Source: JAFGHJ01 sp964534175 (GTDB lineage: Bacteria; Hydrothermota; UBA3072). Taken from it: 55,696 nucleotides of DNA. The notes beneath the pieces were generated by a model. It worked only from the letters and a program-made list of their open reading frames with translations. It ran no database searches and was not told the origin of the DNA. Below, one piece after another: positions 42,345 through 51,647 of the stretch. The first letter of the stretch is position 1. Every line of letters begins with the position of its first letter. Where the stretch lies: assembly GCA_964534175.1 (NCBI GenBank), contig CAZHNS010000015.1:1-55696 (forward strand), read 5' to 3'. A program made the translations under genes and the position numbers.

Positions 42345-45300
42345 TTATTGTAAAAAGATCATCTTTTTAGTTGCCTTAAAATCTCCAGCCTGTATTCTAT
42401 AAAAATATACTGCATTTGCTACCTTTCTCCCGAACCTATTGTTGCCTTCCCATTTAACTTCATGATACCCTGCTTCTACTTCTTTATCTATAAGGGTATT
42501 GATAATTCTTCCCGTAATATCAAAAACCTGTATACAAACTTTTGCTTTTTTAGGACATCCATATCTTATAAAGGTTTCAGAATTAAATGGATTAGGATAG
42601 TTTTGTTTGAGGAAAAAGACTTCTGGAATTTTGGCTTCTTCTATACCACTGCCTGCTGCTACCTGCATGTGTGCTGAAACGCTTACTTCTGAATTGCTTG
42701 GATCGTTACTTTCTATAATAATATTCGCGTAGTAATTACCTACATTCATACCTGCAGCATCGAAAAGTACTTCTATTTGTATGCTATCGCCTGGTTGCAC
42801 CGTTCCTCTGGCTGTATCAACCATAACCCAGGTAGGAAATTCATTTGTTGCAATTAAAATCTCATCCCACCAAGCCTGGGAGCCATCAGAAAAATTGTAA
42901 AGATCCAGGCGATCAAAATCTTGAGTAGTTGATGCATCTCGGAAAGGAATATCAGCTTTTATCAAAACCTCATTAACATAGTAGTCGAAAGTCTTTGATA
43001 CGAAGTCAATATTCTTAAACTCAATATGGTACCATGTTTCGGCAGTATAAGCATATGTTTCGTCTCCGCCTACATTTCCATTAACATAAAGATACCCACT
43101 TCCTCTTGCAAAGAAAAAGATCACATCTTCGCCTGAGCTGTTGTTTAATACAACATAAGCGTCATGGGTTGTGGTAGACCCAGAACGAATATAGAAACTA
43201 ATATAACCCGGTAAAGCAGCGCCCAATTCTTGATAAACCCCATCATAGTGAGAATTAGCAGAGGATTCATATTCATGGTAGCTGTATTCGGTTCCATTGG
43301 CAGCAGTAGCGCTTGTAACTTCTTTTATTCCGTAGCCGTCACCTTCTAGCCACCCGTTATAATCACCGTCTTCAAAATTATCTCCAAATATCTTAGGAGA
43401 AGCAAATGCGAGGGGTTTACTTGCTACAAAATTACGAGGTATGCCATCAGGTGCTTCCTCAGGTTTTAAAGATTCTAAATCGGCAGAGGCCGGTGAATCT
43501 TTAGGTGGCTTTTTACTTATTTCTAATTCTTTCAAAGATGCATTAATCTCTTCAATCAGAATATCAAAATTTAGATCACTGAGACCTGTGTTGTAAATCG
43601 TTAGTAAATGAGTAGATGTTTGATCTACAAATAGAGTATCGCTTAAGGAATCGGTGGAAACTGAAATATCGGGAGGCTCTACACATTCTCCTCGCAGAAA
43701 TAATGTCACAGTTGGCTCATCCGGGTCATTACACTCGATCCTTAAGACTCGTATGATCGTACCCAGTGAGATGGGTGTAAAGGTGATAACAACTTCCTGG
43801 GATTCTTTAGGATTCAAAGTGAAGTTTGTGGTATCGATAATATAATAGTAATAATCGGTTGCGATATTGCTTACTGTTAACGTATCGGTTCCTTCATTTG
43901 AAATAATTAGCGTATCAGTTAGAGATGAACCGAAGAAAACAGTACCGTAATTCAGAGTATCTTCAGAAACTGCTATATCAGGAGCCCCAGTCACATGCAA
44001 ATATGCAGGGATGGTAACTTCCGGTTCATCAGGGTCATTACTGTTAATAATAATATCTGAATAGTAATCTCCTCCGTAAAGGCCTGTAGCGTCGAAAGTA
44101 ACTTCTACGCATAAACTATCACCTGCCGATATAGTATCTGAGGTTGGATCAGTGGAGAGCCAGGTAGGTCCCGATAACCACTCAAAAGCATTGACTATTA
44201 ATAATCTTACATCGGAAGTTGTGTCTACCCCCCAATCGCTTGCAGCAGAAGTGAAAAATGGAAAACTTATATCAACACGTTTACTATATCCTACTTCATT
44301 AACAGCGATAAGCGGAGTCCCATCCAGAAATTCGGCTAACAGGTTTGCTTCAGAACTAACAGAAGCTCCATCGTTTAATTTTGATCTTGAAATTACAGTA
44401 TTTACACCAGACATAATAGGATGATATGCTTCGTAGACGTTACCCATATAATATGAGGTGCCACCGTTGTAATCATATGGTGAAATCAGCCAGTAGTTTT
44501 CTGTATCATATCGACCCTTGACCATCCAATCTCCGCCGATTCCGTTTGATGCAAAAGCGATGAAAACATTGCCTCCCCAGTCGATATAATCCGCCACTAA
44601 ATCACCTATAGCGTCCGCGTTATACCAGTAATGCCAGCCAATAACGCCAACTGCATTATACATTTTCAATTCGGCCAAGGTGGGGGTAGATGAATACGCG
44701 TTTATCGTTGCTACTTCCGCAAAACGACCTGAATTTATGAGATATTGAGCTATATTATCAAGGTATTCATCCCCGGTAGATTCAGAACCAAGTATTGCTA
44801 TAGTTGCTGTCCCTGCAACTGTGGGAGCTTTGTATAATCTAAAGATACTTTTAGATGGATTTTCTTTTTCTATGGCTGCTTTCCCATCTATACTTCTTTG
44901 AGATCTTGAATTACTTCTTGCTTCTGCCTTTTGGGTAAATCTTGTATTGAAAGAAACTAAAGGTGCAGTATCAGTATTTGTATTTTTCTCTGAAATATTT
45001 AAAATCAAATCACTAAAACCTGTATTGTAAACAGTTAAAATATGGGTTGATGTTTCGCCTGTGAACAGACTATCATTTAAGCTTTCAGGCGAAGCTGATA
45101 TATCCGGTGGTTCTAAACATCTCCCTCTTAGGGTAATATATATAGTAGGTTCATCAGGATCATCACAATTGATGGTTAGCGTTCCACTGATTATCCCCAG
45201 TGAACTTGGGGTCAAGGTAACAACTACATCTTGAATTGACCTGGGATCCAAAGTAAAATTGGTTATGTCCACAGTGAAATCAGGATTATCAGATGAAATG

Positions 45301-48300
45301 TCATTAACAGTTAATAAATCGGTCCCTACGTTTTCGATAAGTAACGTATCGGTTGCACTATACCCATTAAAAACAGTACCGTAATTCAGAGATTCCTCCG
45401 AGACAGAAATATCAGGCACACCAGTTACATGTAAATGAGCGGGAACCTTAAATTCTGTCTCATCTGGATCATTGCTCGTAATGATAATATCCGCAAAGTA
45501 ATCTCCCCCCCAACGGTTAGTAGCATCAAAGGTAACTTCTACGAGAGTACTATCAGCTGATGGAGTTATGCCCGAGATTGGATCAACCGAAAGCCACCGC
45601 ATAGAAAGGAAAGTAATTTCGTTCTCTATAAGCTCAATGATATCGAGTTTTCCATCGTCATCATCATCTGCGTTAAAGTTCATTGACTGAAAAGCATTGA
45701 ATAAACAGTTGTATTCTTCATTGAGCACTATTGCCCCATTATCAGGATAGCCTTCGAGGTAAGCCAGTTGAGTTGCACCCGGAAGAACATCAACAATCTC
45801 AACATCTCTGTTATACTGGTTATCTGTCCAATATAAACTATCTATATCGTTTGGATTGTTGAAGAGTGTATGTCCGCTATTGACGGCATAAAAGTTTAAA
45901 GGTGTTGTGAGATCCGAAACAAAACTTATACCTAAACTTGTAAGTAGAGGGTGTGAAGGGTAGTTGTAAAGGGCCCAATCGGCGTATATTAAAAGTCCTC
46001 CATCTGCCTGATAATCATCGAGCCGATTAAGTACTTCATTTGAAGGTATAGTACCGTAGGAATTGACAATAACTAGTTCCCATGGGGTTCCATTGATGAG
46101 TTCCATATGCAGTTCGTCCCAGGAGGTTACGAGTGTTCTGGATAAGCCAAGATTATCAAGAGCTGTATCATAATAATATAACCCCGGTCCTCTCTCCATA
46201 ACGAGAATATGTTGTAATGCTAATGTAGGAGTGTTGCTTTCGTAAATCCTCTTGGAAAATTCCGCTTCAAACTCATCTGAGTTTTTCGAATTTTCATCAG
46301 GCATTGACTTTTTGTTGTTTTTAAAATCTGTGACTTTAAAGCTTATATTTTGAGATTTTGTAGCGGGAAATAATTCCTTAAACGATATATCAAAATTCAG
46401 ATCACTCCCTCCCGTGTTGTAAATCCTTAAAGTATCAGTAGATATTTCACCTGTAAATAAACTATCATCAAGGGAATCGGGAGAAACCGAAATATCCGGG
46501 GGTAATAATCCTTCACCTTGTAAGAAAACTGTCAAGAGAGAGTCATTTGAATCATTACTCTCTATGGTTAAGGATCCTGTCGATAGGAGCTCGGAAGTCG
46601 GAGAAAATATAACTCCGACTGTCTGGTTTTCCAGCGGAGACACATTAAAGTTAGAGGTGTCAACAGAATAATCTATATTGTCAGATGAGATATTGCTGAT
46701 AAATAAAGTATCTCCACCATTATTTTCAACCAGAAGTTCTAGGGTATCGGGATAACCTATATATACTGTGTCGAAATCTAAAGTGTCCGGGATGAGCGAT
46801 ATATCAGGTGTTAATATAGGCACAGAAAAACTACTGTACCAGGTGCTGTCGTTCACGTCACTTGTAATAAGCTCAAAATTTATAACGTGGTTTGCAGGAC
46901 AATCGGGTAACACATCAAAATCAAAATTTTCTAAACTAATTGATAAGGAATCTGCTAATATATCACCGAAATCTTCAAGTGAATCCGTAATGTCTACATA
47001 AGTATCCTCGGTTCTTAGGATGCCTGTAATATTAAATGCAGTATCAAGACCTACATTGTGGACAGTCAAGAACAACTCAATACTATCACCGGGATCGACG
47101 TTATTATCAGTTCCCGATAAATCTGTAACTGTATATTCTTCGAAAATAACCCATGGACCGTCTGGAGAGATTACGTTTACATTATCTTCATAGGGTATAT
47201 AATTGTTTTTCGTAACCGTACAGTACATTATTCCAAGGGAGTTAGGCGGAGGCAACAAAGTTAGAGTAATATTTCCGGACGCATCGGTGTACCCCTTCTG
47301 GTAGACTTCCTCTTCTTTATATAAACAGACAAGGGCCCCTTCCACGCCAAGTCCATCATCTGTAACACTAACAGTGAAAGTGCTCCCGCCAATAGGTATT
47401 ACAACATTGTGATTAACTGTTAATTCTCCGGGAATATCAGTCCAGAGAGGCATTTCAGGGTCCCCGAATAGATTTAACTCATAAATACACCATGCCCAAT
47501 TACCATGCCAGCTAACTTCGGATACGTATCCGTCCTTGGAAAAAGCGTGTGCTACACCCAAATGGTCATGGTAGGTATAATCTTCCCTGAATATCTCATG
47601 ATAAAAGCAGGTGTCGATATGTTCTGAAGGTCCCAAATTTGGAGGACTTCCCCATCCGTATCTTGAATTCATAATAGAATAACTGCCTCCCGTCGAGGGA
47701 GTCAAATAATGTTCCGCAAAACAGTCTCCGTAAGGTACGAGGTCTAGTGCCCCACACATGCAGCCGATTGAATTATGAATTCCCAGCAGTCCGTTGTTGT
47801 TCAGAGCGTCTAGATCGTCTGAACCTAAATACTCGTCACCATAATAAATATAAATACCATATTCATTACCATGTCCCACGAGATGAGCAAAACCAAATCC
47901 CGAGCGAACCGAATCGACGAAAGCCTCTTTGGTTAAATCCCCGTTTCTTTCGTACATCCTCGTAACCTGCCAATCTCCGGGGACTATTCTGGCAATTGCC
48001 TCCTGTGATAACGTTTCATCATATATGCCTGGCCATAGATAACCGGCAGGTAAAAGTATCTTTTTTTGATATCCGGGTGGAGGACTTTTTTCATAGGTGA
48101 GGACTTTATTTACAAAAGTTTCCGCCTGGGCAACGGTTCGCACCGGAGCTCTTCCAACAAAAACATCGGAGTAGAGATCAACATCGTCTGTGGACTCACC
48201 GTATATATTGTCTCCATCAGCGTTCCAGTCGCCATCAAGATCTGAAAAATATAGGTCTGAAGGAATAGTATCTTCATCCGTGTAATTTCCGACATATGAC

Positions 48301-49301
48301 CTTCTATACCAGACATTTCTTCTCGGAACGATTTCCTGACTCCATTCGTAGTCGCATTGACCGCCAAGAAGAATCCAGATTGTTCCCCACGTGGAATTCG
48401 CATCCTTTATAAAATTCCTTATCCTCTCAGCGTTATCTGCACCTGTATAATTATCATAGATAGAATCGAGAGTGACAACTTTCGCAGGAATACCCTTTTT
48501 TGTTTTCCAATTCGCGAGTTCCTGAAAAGCTGTTTGGAAGGAATCCACCGTTATTATTAAATATTCAGCTGAATCCGTCGTAGCCCAACCTCTCAATTTG
48601 GTATGAGGTTCGAACATTCCTATATCTTCAGGATTGAGAATCAAATTTTTAATTCTTTCTTTGAATATTTTGTTTTGTTTTTCTGTTTTTGTACTTAGTG
48701 AACGTAATTTCTCCTCATATGTAATCTTGAATTTTATATTTGAATAAAAAACCAATTTCTTTTCGGCTGGTATATACTGCAGGGGGTAAACAAGTAAATT
48801 TGTGAGTTTATAACCACTCATTGAGCCAGTGTGTATATACTTAATAACTTTTTCAGGATAAGGATTGACCTGGTTATAGATATCCTTATCCGGCTCTACA
48901 AATGGAAAAACCTTGTTTTTTATAAATGGCTGAGAGGGCTGAGTCGGATAAATATCATAAGTACCTTTGATTTCCTCAGTTTCTAAAGAGATAATTTCAA
49001 CATCGGTAATTTCTGCCCCTTGTGGAATTAAAAGTGAAACAGAGGCTTTGGGAAGGCATGGTGCTCCTAATTCGACTGTAGATGAAATACACCCTTTGAG
49101 ATTTACAAAGTCATATCCTTCGATTTTAGTAAAAGAAAGATCGCTTATATCAAAATTTACTTCTTTTTCCATGATGCCCGCGAATGCAATTAGTGCGAAA
49201 AGGAAAAAAAAAGTATAAAATACTTTTATAAAAACCCTCTTAGTATGTATTTTTAACCTCCTTACGATTGTTGTTTTCTGTCTTTTAGGAGATTCGTTCA
49301 A
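42345..49301 (-). CDS. Giant secreted C25 (gingipain-like) peptidase with Ig-like repeats and sorting domain
   Basis: Up to 2318 residues. A signal peptide lies at about 18-42 and a propeptide-like region at about 45-245. The caspase-fold C25 domain is at about 250-630, with catalytic His in LVGHGNEYG (near 475) and Cys in SIGCMCGALD (near 514), as in gingipains. From about 830 on, ASPM/Hydin-type beta domains (starting near 832, 1295 and 1772, opening PDIS or PDIA) alternate with a second Ig-like type that opens PDISVSPDSL and is split by inserts: about 977-1230 and 1437-1710 (two different Rossmann or amidotransferase-like domains) and about 1914-2155 (a lectin-like beta sandwich). Each split domain resumes with W(L/V) and ends SNDPDE...VTG. 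The last 85 residues are a Por secretion tail (YPNPFNSETFIRYG, VFDITGR, AVYFYRIQAG). The start is uncertain: the extent given begins at TTG 49301, but AAGGAGG at 49263-49257 precedes an in-frame ATA (49250). Confidence 0.88.
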   Translation of the reverse strand: MNESPKRQKTTIVRRLKIHTKRVFIKVFYTFFFLFALIAFAGIMEKEVNFDISDLSFTKIEGYDFVNLKGCISSTVELGAPCLPKASVSLLIPQGAEITDVEIISLETEEIKGTYDIYPTQPSQPFIKNKVFPFVEPDKDIYNQVNPYPEKVIKYIHTGSMSGYKLTNLLVYPLQYIPAEKKLVFYSNIKFKITYEEKLRSLSTKTEKQNKIFKERIKNLILNPEDIGMFEPHTKLRGWATTDSAEYLIITVDSFQTAFQELANWKTKKGIPAKVVTLDSIYDNYTGADNAERIRNFIKDANSTWGTIWILLGGQCDYEWSQEIVPRRNVWYRRSYVGNYTDEDTIPSDLYFSDLDGDWNADGDNIYGESTDDVDLYSDVFVGRAPVRTVAQAETFVNKVLTYEKSPPPGYQKKILLPAGYLWPGIYDETLSQEAIARIVPGDWQVTRMYERNGDLTKEAFVDSVRSGFGFAHLVGHGNEYGIYIYYGDEYLGSDDLDALNNNGLLGIHNSIGCMCGALDLVPYGDCFAEHYLTPSTGGSYSIMNSRYGWGSPPNLGPSEHIDTCFYHEIFREDYTYHDHLGVAHAFSKDGYVSEVSWHGNWAWCIYELNLFGDPEMPLWTDIPGELTVNHNVVIPIGGSTFTVSVTDDGLGVEGALVCLYKEEEVYQKGYTDASGNITLTLLPPPNSLGIMYCTVTKNNYIPYEDNVNVISPDGPWVIFEEYTVTDLSGTDNNVDPGDSIELFLTVHNVGLDTAFNITGILRTEDTYVDITDSLEDFGDILADSLSISLENFDFDVLPDCPANHVINFELITSDVNDSTWYSSFSVPILTPDISLIPDTLDFDTVYIGYPDTLELLVENNGGDTLFISNISSDNIDYSVDTSNFNVSPLENQTVGVIFSPTSELLSTGSLTIESNDSNDSLLTVFLQGEGLLPPDISVSPDSLDDSLFTGEISTDTLRIYNTGGSDLNFDISFKELFPATKSQNISFKVTDFKNNKKSMPDENSKNSDEFEAEFSKRIYESNTPTLALQHILVMERGPGLYYYDTALDNLGLSRTLVTSWDELHMELINGTPWELVIVNSYGTIPSNEVLNRLDDYQADGGLLIYADWALYNYPSHPLLTSLGISFVSDLTTPLNFYAVNSGHTLFNNPNDIDSLYWTDNQYNRDVEIVDVLPGATQLAYLEGYPDNGAIVLNEEYNCLFNAFQSMNFNADDDDDGKLDIIELIENEITFLSMRWLSVDPISGITPSADSTLVEVTFDATNRWGGDYFADIIITSNDPDETEFKVPAHLHVTGVPDISVSEESLNYGTVFNGYSATDTLLIENVGTDLLTVNDISSDNPDFTVDITNFTLDPRSIQDVVVTLTPSSLGIISGTLTINCDDPDEPTIYITLRGRCLEPPDISASPESLNDSLFTGETSTHILTVYNTGFSDLILNISEKNTNTDTAPLVSFNTRFTQKAEARSNSRSQRSIDGKAAIEKENPSKSIFRLYKAPTVAGTATIAILGSESTGDEYLDNIAQYLINSGRFAEVATINAYSSTPTLAELKMYNAVGVIGWHYWYNADAIGDLVADYIDWGGNVFIAFASNGIGGDWMVKGRYDTENYWLISPYDYNGGTSYYMGNVYEAYHPIMSGVNTVISRSKLNDGASVSSEANLLAEFLDGTPLIAVNEVGYSKRVDISFPFFTSAASDWGVDTTSDVRLLIVNAFEWLSGPTWLSTDPTSDTISAGDSLCVEVTFDATGLYGGDYYSDIIINSNDPDEPEVTIPAYLHVTGAPDIAVSEDTLNYGTVFFGSSLTDTLIISNEGTDTLTVSNIATDYYYYIIDTTNFTLNPKESQEVVITFTPISLGTIIRVLRIECNDPDEPTVTLFLRGECVEPPDISVSTDSLSDTLFVDQTSTHLLTIYNTGLSDLNFDILIEEINASLKELEISKKPPKDSPASADLESLKPEEAPDGIPRNFVASKPLAFASPKIFGDNFEDGDYNGWLEGDGYGIKEVTSATAANGTEYSYHEYESSANSHYDGVYQELGAALPGYISFYIRSGSTTTHDAYVVLNNSSGEDVIFFFARGSGYLYVNGNVGGDETYAYTAETWYHIEFKNIDFVSKTFDYYVNEVLIKADIPFRDASTTQDFDRLDLYNFSDGSQAWWDEILIATNEFPTWVMVDTARGTVQPGDSIQIEVLFDAAGMNVGNYYANIIIESNDPSNSEVSVSAHMQVAAGSGIEEAKIPEVFFLKQNYPNPFNSETFIRYGCPKKAKVCIQVFDITGRIINTLIDKEVEAGYHEVKWEGNNRFGRKVANAVYFYRIQAGDFKATKKMIFLQ
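49257..49263 (-). promoter_or_regulatory. Shine-Dalgarno inside the nominal 5' end of the C25 gene
   Basis: Minus-strand AAGGAGG at 49263-49257 is a full anti-16S match six bases before an in-frame ATA codon (49250-49248). Starting there gives a clean signal peptide (HTKRVFIKVFYTFFFLF). The nominal TTG at 49301 has no Shine-Dalgarno. Confidence 0.55.
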
Positions 49302-49332
49302 AAACGTTAAAACTCCAAGTCTTATTGAATAA

Positions 49333-49360
49333 ATTATAATTAAAAAACGTTAAAAGTCAA
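49333..49360 (-). promoter_or_regulatory. Promoter of the C25 peptidase gene
   Basis: Minus strand TTGACT (49360-49355), 16-base spacer, TATAAT (49338-49333). Start near 49326. The -35 box overlaps the stop region of the upstream GIY-YIG gene. Confidence 0.8.
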
Positions 49361-49809
49361 GAACTGTATTCGGTTTCTATACTGTTTCGAAAATTATCTG
49401 CGCCAATAAATTTTAAAGCTTTTGCAATTTCTTTTTTAAGTTTTTTGAGCTCTATATCTTTAAATAAATGAGATGGAGCTCGGGAATCTGATGCTCCGAA
49501 ACCTTCAACATAATCGAGCTTTTTTGAAAGATAAGTTGCCAATCTTTCCTCTTTCCCTGGTTTAGAGCATTCCACGAAAAACGATTCAACAAATTGACAG
49601 CAGGGTAGTAAAAAATCAATATGCCAATGCTTATTCCCTATATTTTTTCTTTTTAGGTTTGTCAAGTGTCTTTTCAAACGATGGATACCGGACATAGCTG
49701 ACCCTACATACGCATAGTAAGAACGTTCAAAGATAAATTGCCCCAATTTTCCAACATTAATGTTTTTTTCTTCTTCCATTTTGAGTATCAGAACATAAAT
49801 TCCTTTCAT
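49357..49809 (-). CDS. DUF123 / GIY-YIG nuclease-like protein
   Basis: 150 residues. GIY at residues 3-5, YVG at 34-36, an Arg-rich helix (GIHRLKRHLTNLKRK) and KHWHIDFLL at about 60-68 define DUF123, a GIY-YIG-related family. Proteins of this kind are suggested to be nucleases, but activity has not been settled. The start has no Shine-Dalgarno and is directly preceded by a nonamer repeat that separates it from rsmA. Confidence 0.87.
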   Translation of the reverse strand: MKGIYVLILKMEEEKNINVGKLGQFIFERSYYAYVGSAMSGIHRLKRHLTNLKRKNIGNKHWHIDFLLPCCQFVESFFVECSKPGKEERLATYLSKKLDYVEGFGASDSRAPSHLFKDIELKKLKKEIAKALKFIGADNFRNSIETEYSS

Positions 49810-49817
49810 AATTTTTT

Positions 49818-49848
49818 AGCCACGAAGGCACTAAGGCACAAAGACTTA
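49818..49848. repeat. 9-bp tandem repeat (nonamer type, complement orientation)
   Basis: Three units, CCACGAAGG, CACTAAGGC, ACAAAGACT, in strict 9-base phase. The complement (AGTCTTTGT, GCCTTAGTG, CCTTCGTGG) is a variant of the repeat at 52995-53021. It fills the gap between rsmA and the GIY-YIG gene. Confidence 0.75.
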
Positions 49849-49852
49849 AATT

Positions 49853-50623
49853 TTATTGATTACGCTTACATTCCCGGTAGAGTTGAACGGCTTCTTCTTT
49901 CGTAAGGGTTTCTGCTCTTCTTTTTAAGTCGATTGAAACCCGAGATATATTGTAATCAAAAAGATTGTTTTTAAGTGTTTTTCTTTTGAAGCGAAAGATG
50001 TCCCTCAGGAATTTTTCAAAACGTTCATCGACTTTTATTATCGGATTATCATGTAACATCCCTTTGATAGCTGTTGAAAATACTTCAGGTTTAGGAAAAA
50101 AGGCTTCAGGTTTAATTTCAAATTCGCGTCTGATGTCATACAAAATATTAAACAATATGGAAAGTGACGAATATGATTTGTTTCCCGGTTTTGACGTGAA
50201 TCTTTCTGCAACTTCTTTCTGAAGTACAAAAGTCCATTCCTTTATTTTATCTCTATTGTCCTTAATTTTTTTTAAAATCGGTAAGGATACGGAGAAGGGG
50301 AGAGCTCCTACCACCACTTCGGGAAAAGAAGAATTCAACTCTATTTTTAAAAAATCCCCGCAAATTACGTTTATACCCGAATCTTTCAAATAAAGGTAAA
50401 AATCGGTATCTATTTCTATCGCGATAACATCAAAACCTCTGTTTTTAAGATGCTTGGTTATAATGCCTAGCCCAGGTCCTATTTCGAGCACTTTTTTATT
50501 ACGAGACGTCGAGACTAGTTCGGCAAATTTCCTTGCAATGTTTTCATCAAGTAGAAGGTTCTGTCCCCGAGTTTTACTCAGGTATTTATCGCCTAAGATT
50601 TTTTTTACTTCTTTTACTGTCAT
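49853..50623 (-). CDS. rsmA: RsmA/KsgA-type 16S rRNA dimethyladenosine transferase with altered motif IV
   Basis: 256 residues. The N-terminal KTRGQNLLLDENIA (residues 17-30) and S-adenosylmethionine motifs EIGPGLGIITKHL (47-59), AIEID (68-72) and CGD (88-90) are normal, and the later QKEVAERF and FFPKPEVFS blocks fit KsgA. Motif IV, normally NLPY, here reads ALPF (residues 107-110), so the Asn that contacts the target amine is gone. RsmA dimethylates two adenines near the 3' end of 16S rRNA. Reduced or absent activity is possible. The gene overlaps the DUF4015 gene by 38 bases. Confidence 0.85.
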   Translation of the reverse strand: MTVKEVKKILGDKYLSKTRGQNLLLDENIARKFAELVSTSRNKKVLEIGPGLGIITKHLKNRGFDVIAIEIDTDFYLYLKDSGINVICGDFLKIELNSSFPEVVVGALPFSVSLPILKKIKDNRDKIKEWTFVLQKEVAERFTSKPGNKSYSSLSILFNILYDIRREFEIKPEAFFPKPEVFSTAIKGMLHDNPIIKVDERFEKFLRDIFRFKRKTLKNNLFDYNISRVSIDLKRRAETLTKEEAVQLYRECKRNQ

Positions 50624-51626
50624 TCTGTAATCTGTACATCAGCTTTTCTTTAAAATACTCAATATCAAATTCTATTAATTCATCATATCCTCTTGAATAA
50701 TCTCCACCAGCTTCCCAGAGTACGAATCCGTCAGAGTTTGACTGTGAGGCTGCTTTTAGCTGATTTAAAACAAATTTTCTTCCGAGCCTCGATTTTTTCC
50801 ATGAGAAAGCCTGAAGATAAGGTATTATTCCTATTTCTTTCTCCGGCAATCTTTCCTGTGCTTTTTTTATTGATTCGTAAATTAAAGAGTATGTTCTCCA
50901 CTCCTTTGTGGAATCATTCATAAAATTATCGTGAAAATGAGAAGGATATAACATCGGATAAACCGCATCTACTTTTTCGGCCATCTTCTCGAAATTTTGT
51001 CCTTCTTTTGCAAGAACATTAGCCCAAACCGTGTATCCGTAGAAAGTGAGTGAAATTTTTCTTCCAGGGGGTTTGGTTTCCTTTATCATATCCAGAAATT
51101 TAACGATGTTATCCAGTTTATTTTGCCAATTTCTATATGGTTTATCTCCCGAGGGATAACGTATGTAGTCAAATTGTACTTCGTCGAATCCGGCTTCGAA
51201 AGCTTTCTTTGTGATTTGCTGATTGTATTTTCTTACTTCCAGAAGAGAAGGATCTACCCAGTAACCGCATTTTTCCTGGAACCATATTTCGCCTGAGAAG
51301 TCTTTTAAGGCAAGAGCTCCACCATTTTTGAGCGCAAGGGCTTCATCTTTAAAGATGCATTGTCTGGCGATTAAATAAACGCTTTTCTTTTTTGCTCTCT
51401 CGATGAAATCTTTGTAGAGCGAAAACAACAATTTACCTCTTTCGTTTTTTATATCGAGCACAGCAGCATTAACGAGTCCCAGATCCACCATTCGGAAGAA
51501 TTCGTCTACTTCATATTTCGAATAAAAAAGTCCTGGAGCTAGATAAATTCCCTTAATAATAGGTCGAGTTTCAGAAGCTACGGGTATGTCTGAAGGCGAA
51601 AAAGCAAAGATAAGTAAAAATATCAT
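50586..51626 (-). CDS. DUF4015 putative glycoside hydrolase
   Basis: 346 residues with an N-terminal hydrophobic segment (MIFLLIFAFS) that may be a signal peptide. The TIM-barrel family shows IKGIYLAPGLFYSKYEVDEF at about 25-45, AAVLDIKNERGKL near 58, GFDEVQFDYIRYPSGD near 150 and AVYPMLYPSHFH near 228, and the barrel ends at GFVLWEAGGDYSRGYDE. The family is predicted to act on polysaccharide; substrate unknown. The basic tail of about 17 residues is created by the overlap with rsmA. Confidence 0.85.
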   Translation of the reverse strand: MIFLLIFAFSPSDIPVASETRPIIKGIYLAPGLFYSKYEVDEFFRMVDLGLVNAAVLDIKNERGKLLFSLYKDFIERAKKKSVYLIARQCIFKDEALALKNGGALALKDFSGEIWFQEKCGYWVDPSLLEVRKYNQQITKKAFEAGFDEVQFDYIRYPSGDKPYRNWQNKLDNIVKFLDMIKETKPPGRKISLTFYGYTVWANVLAKEGQNFEKMAEKVDAVYPMLYPSHFHDNFMNDSTKEWRTYSLIYESIKKAQERLPEKEIGIIPYLQAFSWKKSRLGRKFVLNQLKAASQSNSDGFVLWEAGGDYSRGYDELIEFDIEYFKEKLMYRLQNDSKRSKKNLRR

Positions 51627-51647
51627 AATTAATTAGGCAGCTTACGC

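Noticed and set aside
43654..49218. Several open frames of 60-100 codons on the plus strand inside the C25 gene
   Set aside because: No ribosome-binding sites or family features; they are shadows of the long gene.
49807..49848. Leaderless promoter for the GIY-YIG gene within the nonamer repeat
   Set aside because: The -35 and -10 matches are poor, and the pattern arises from the repeat words.
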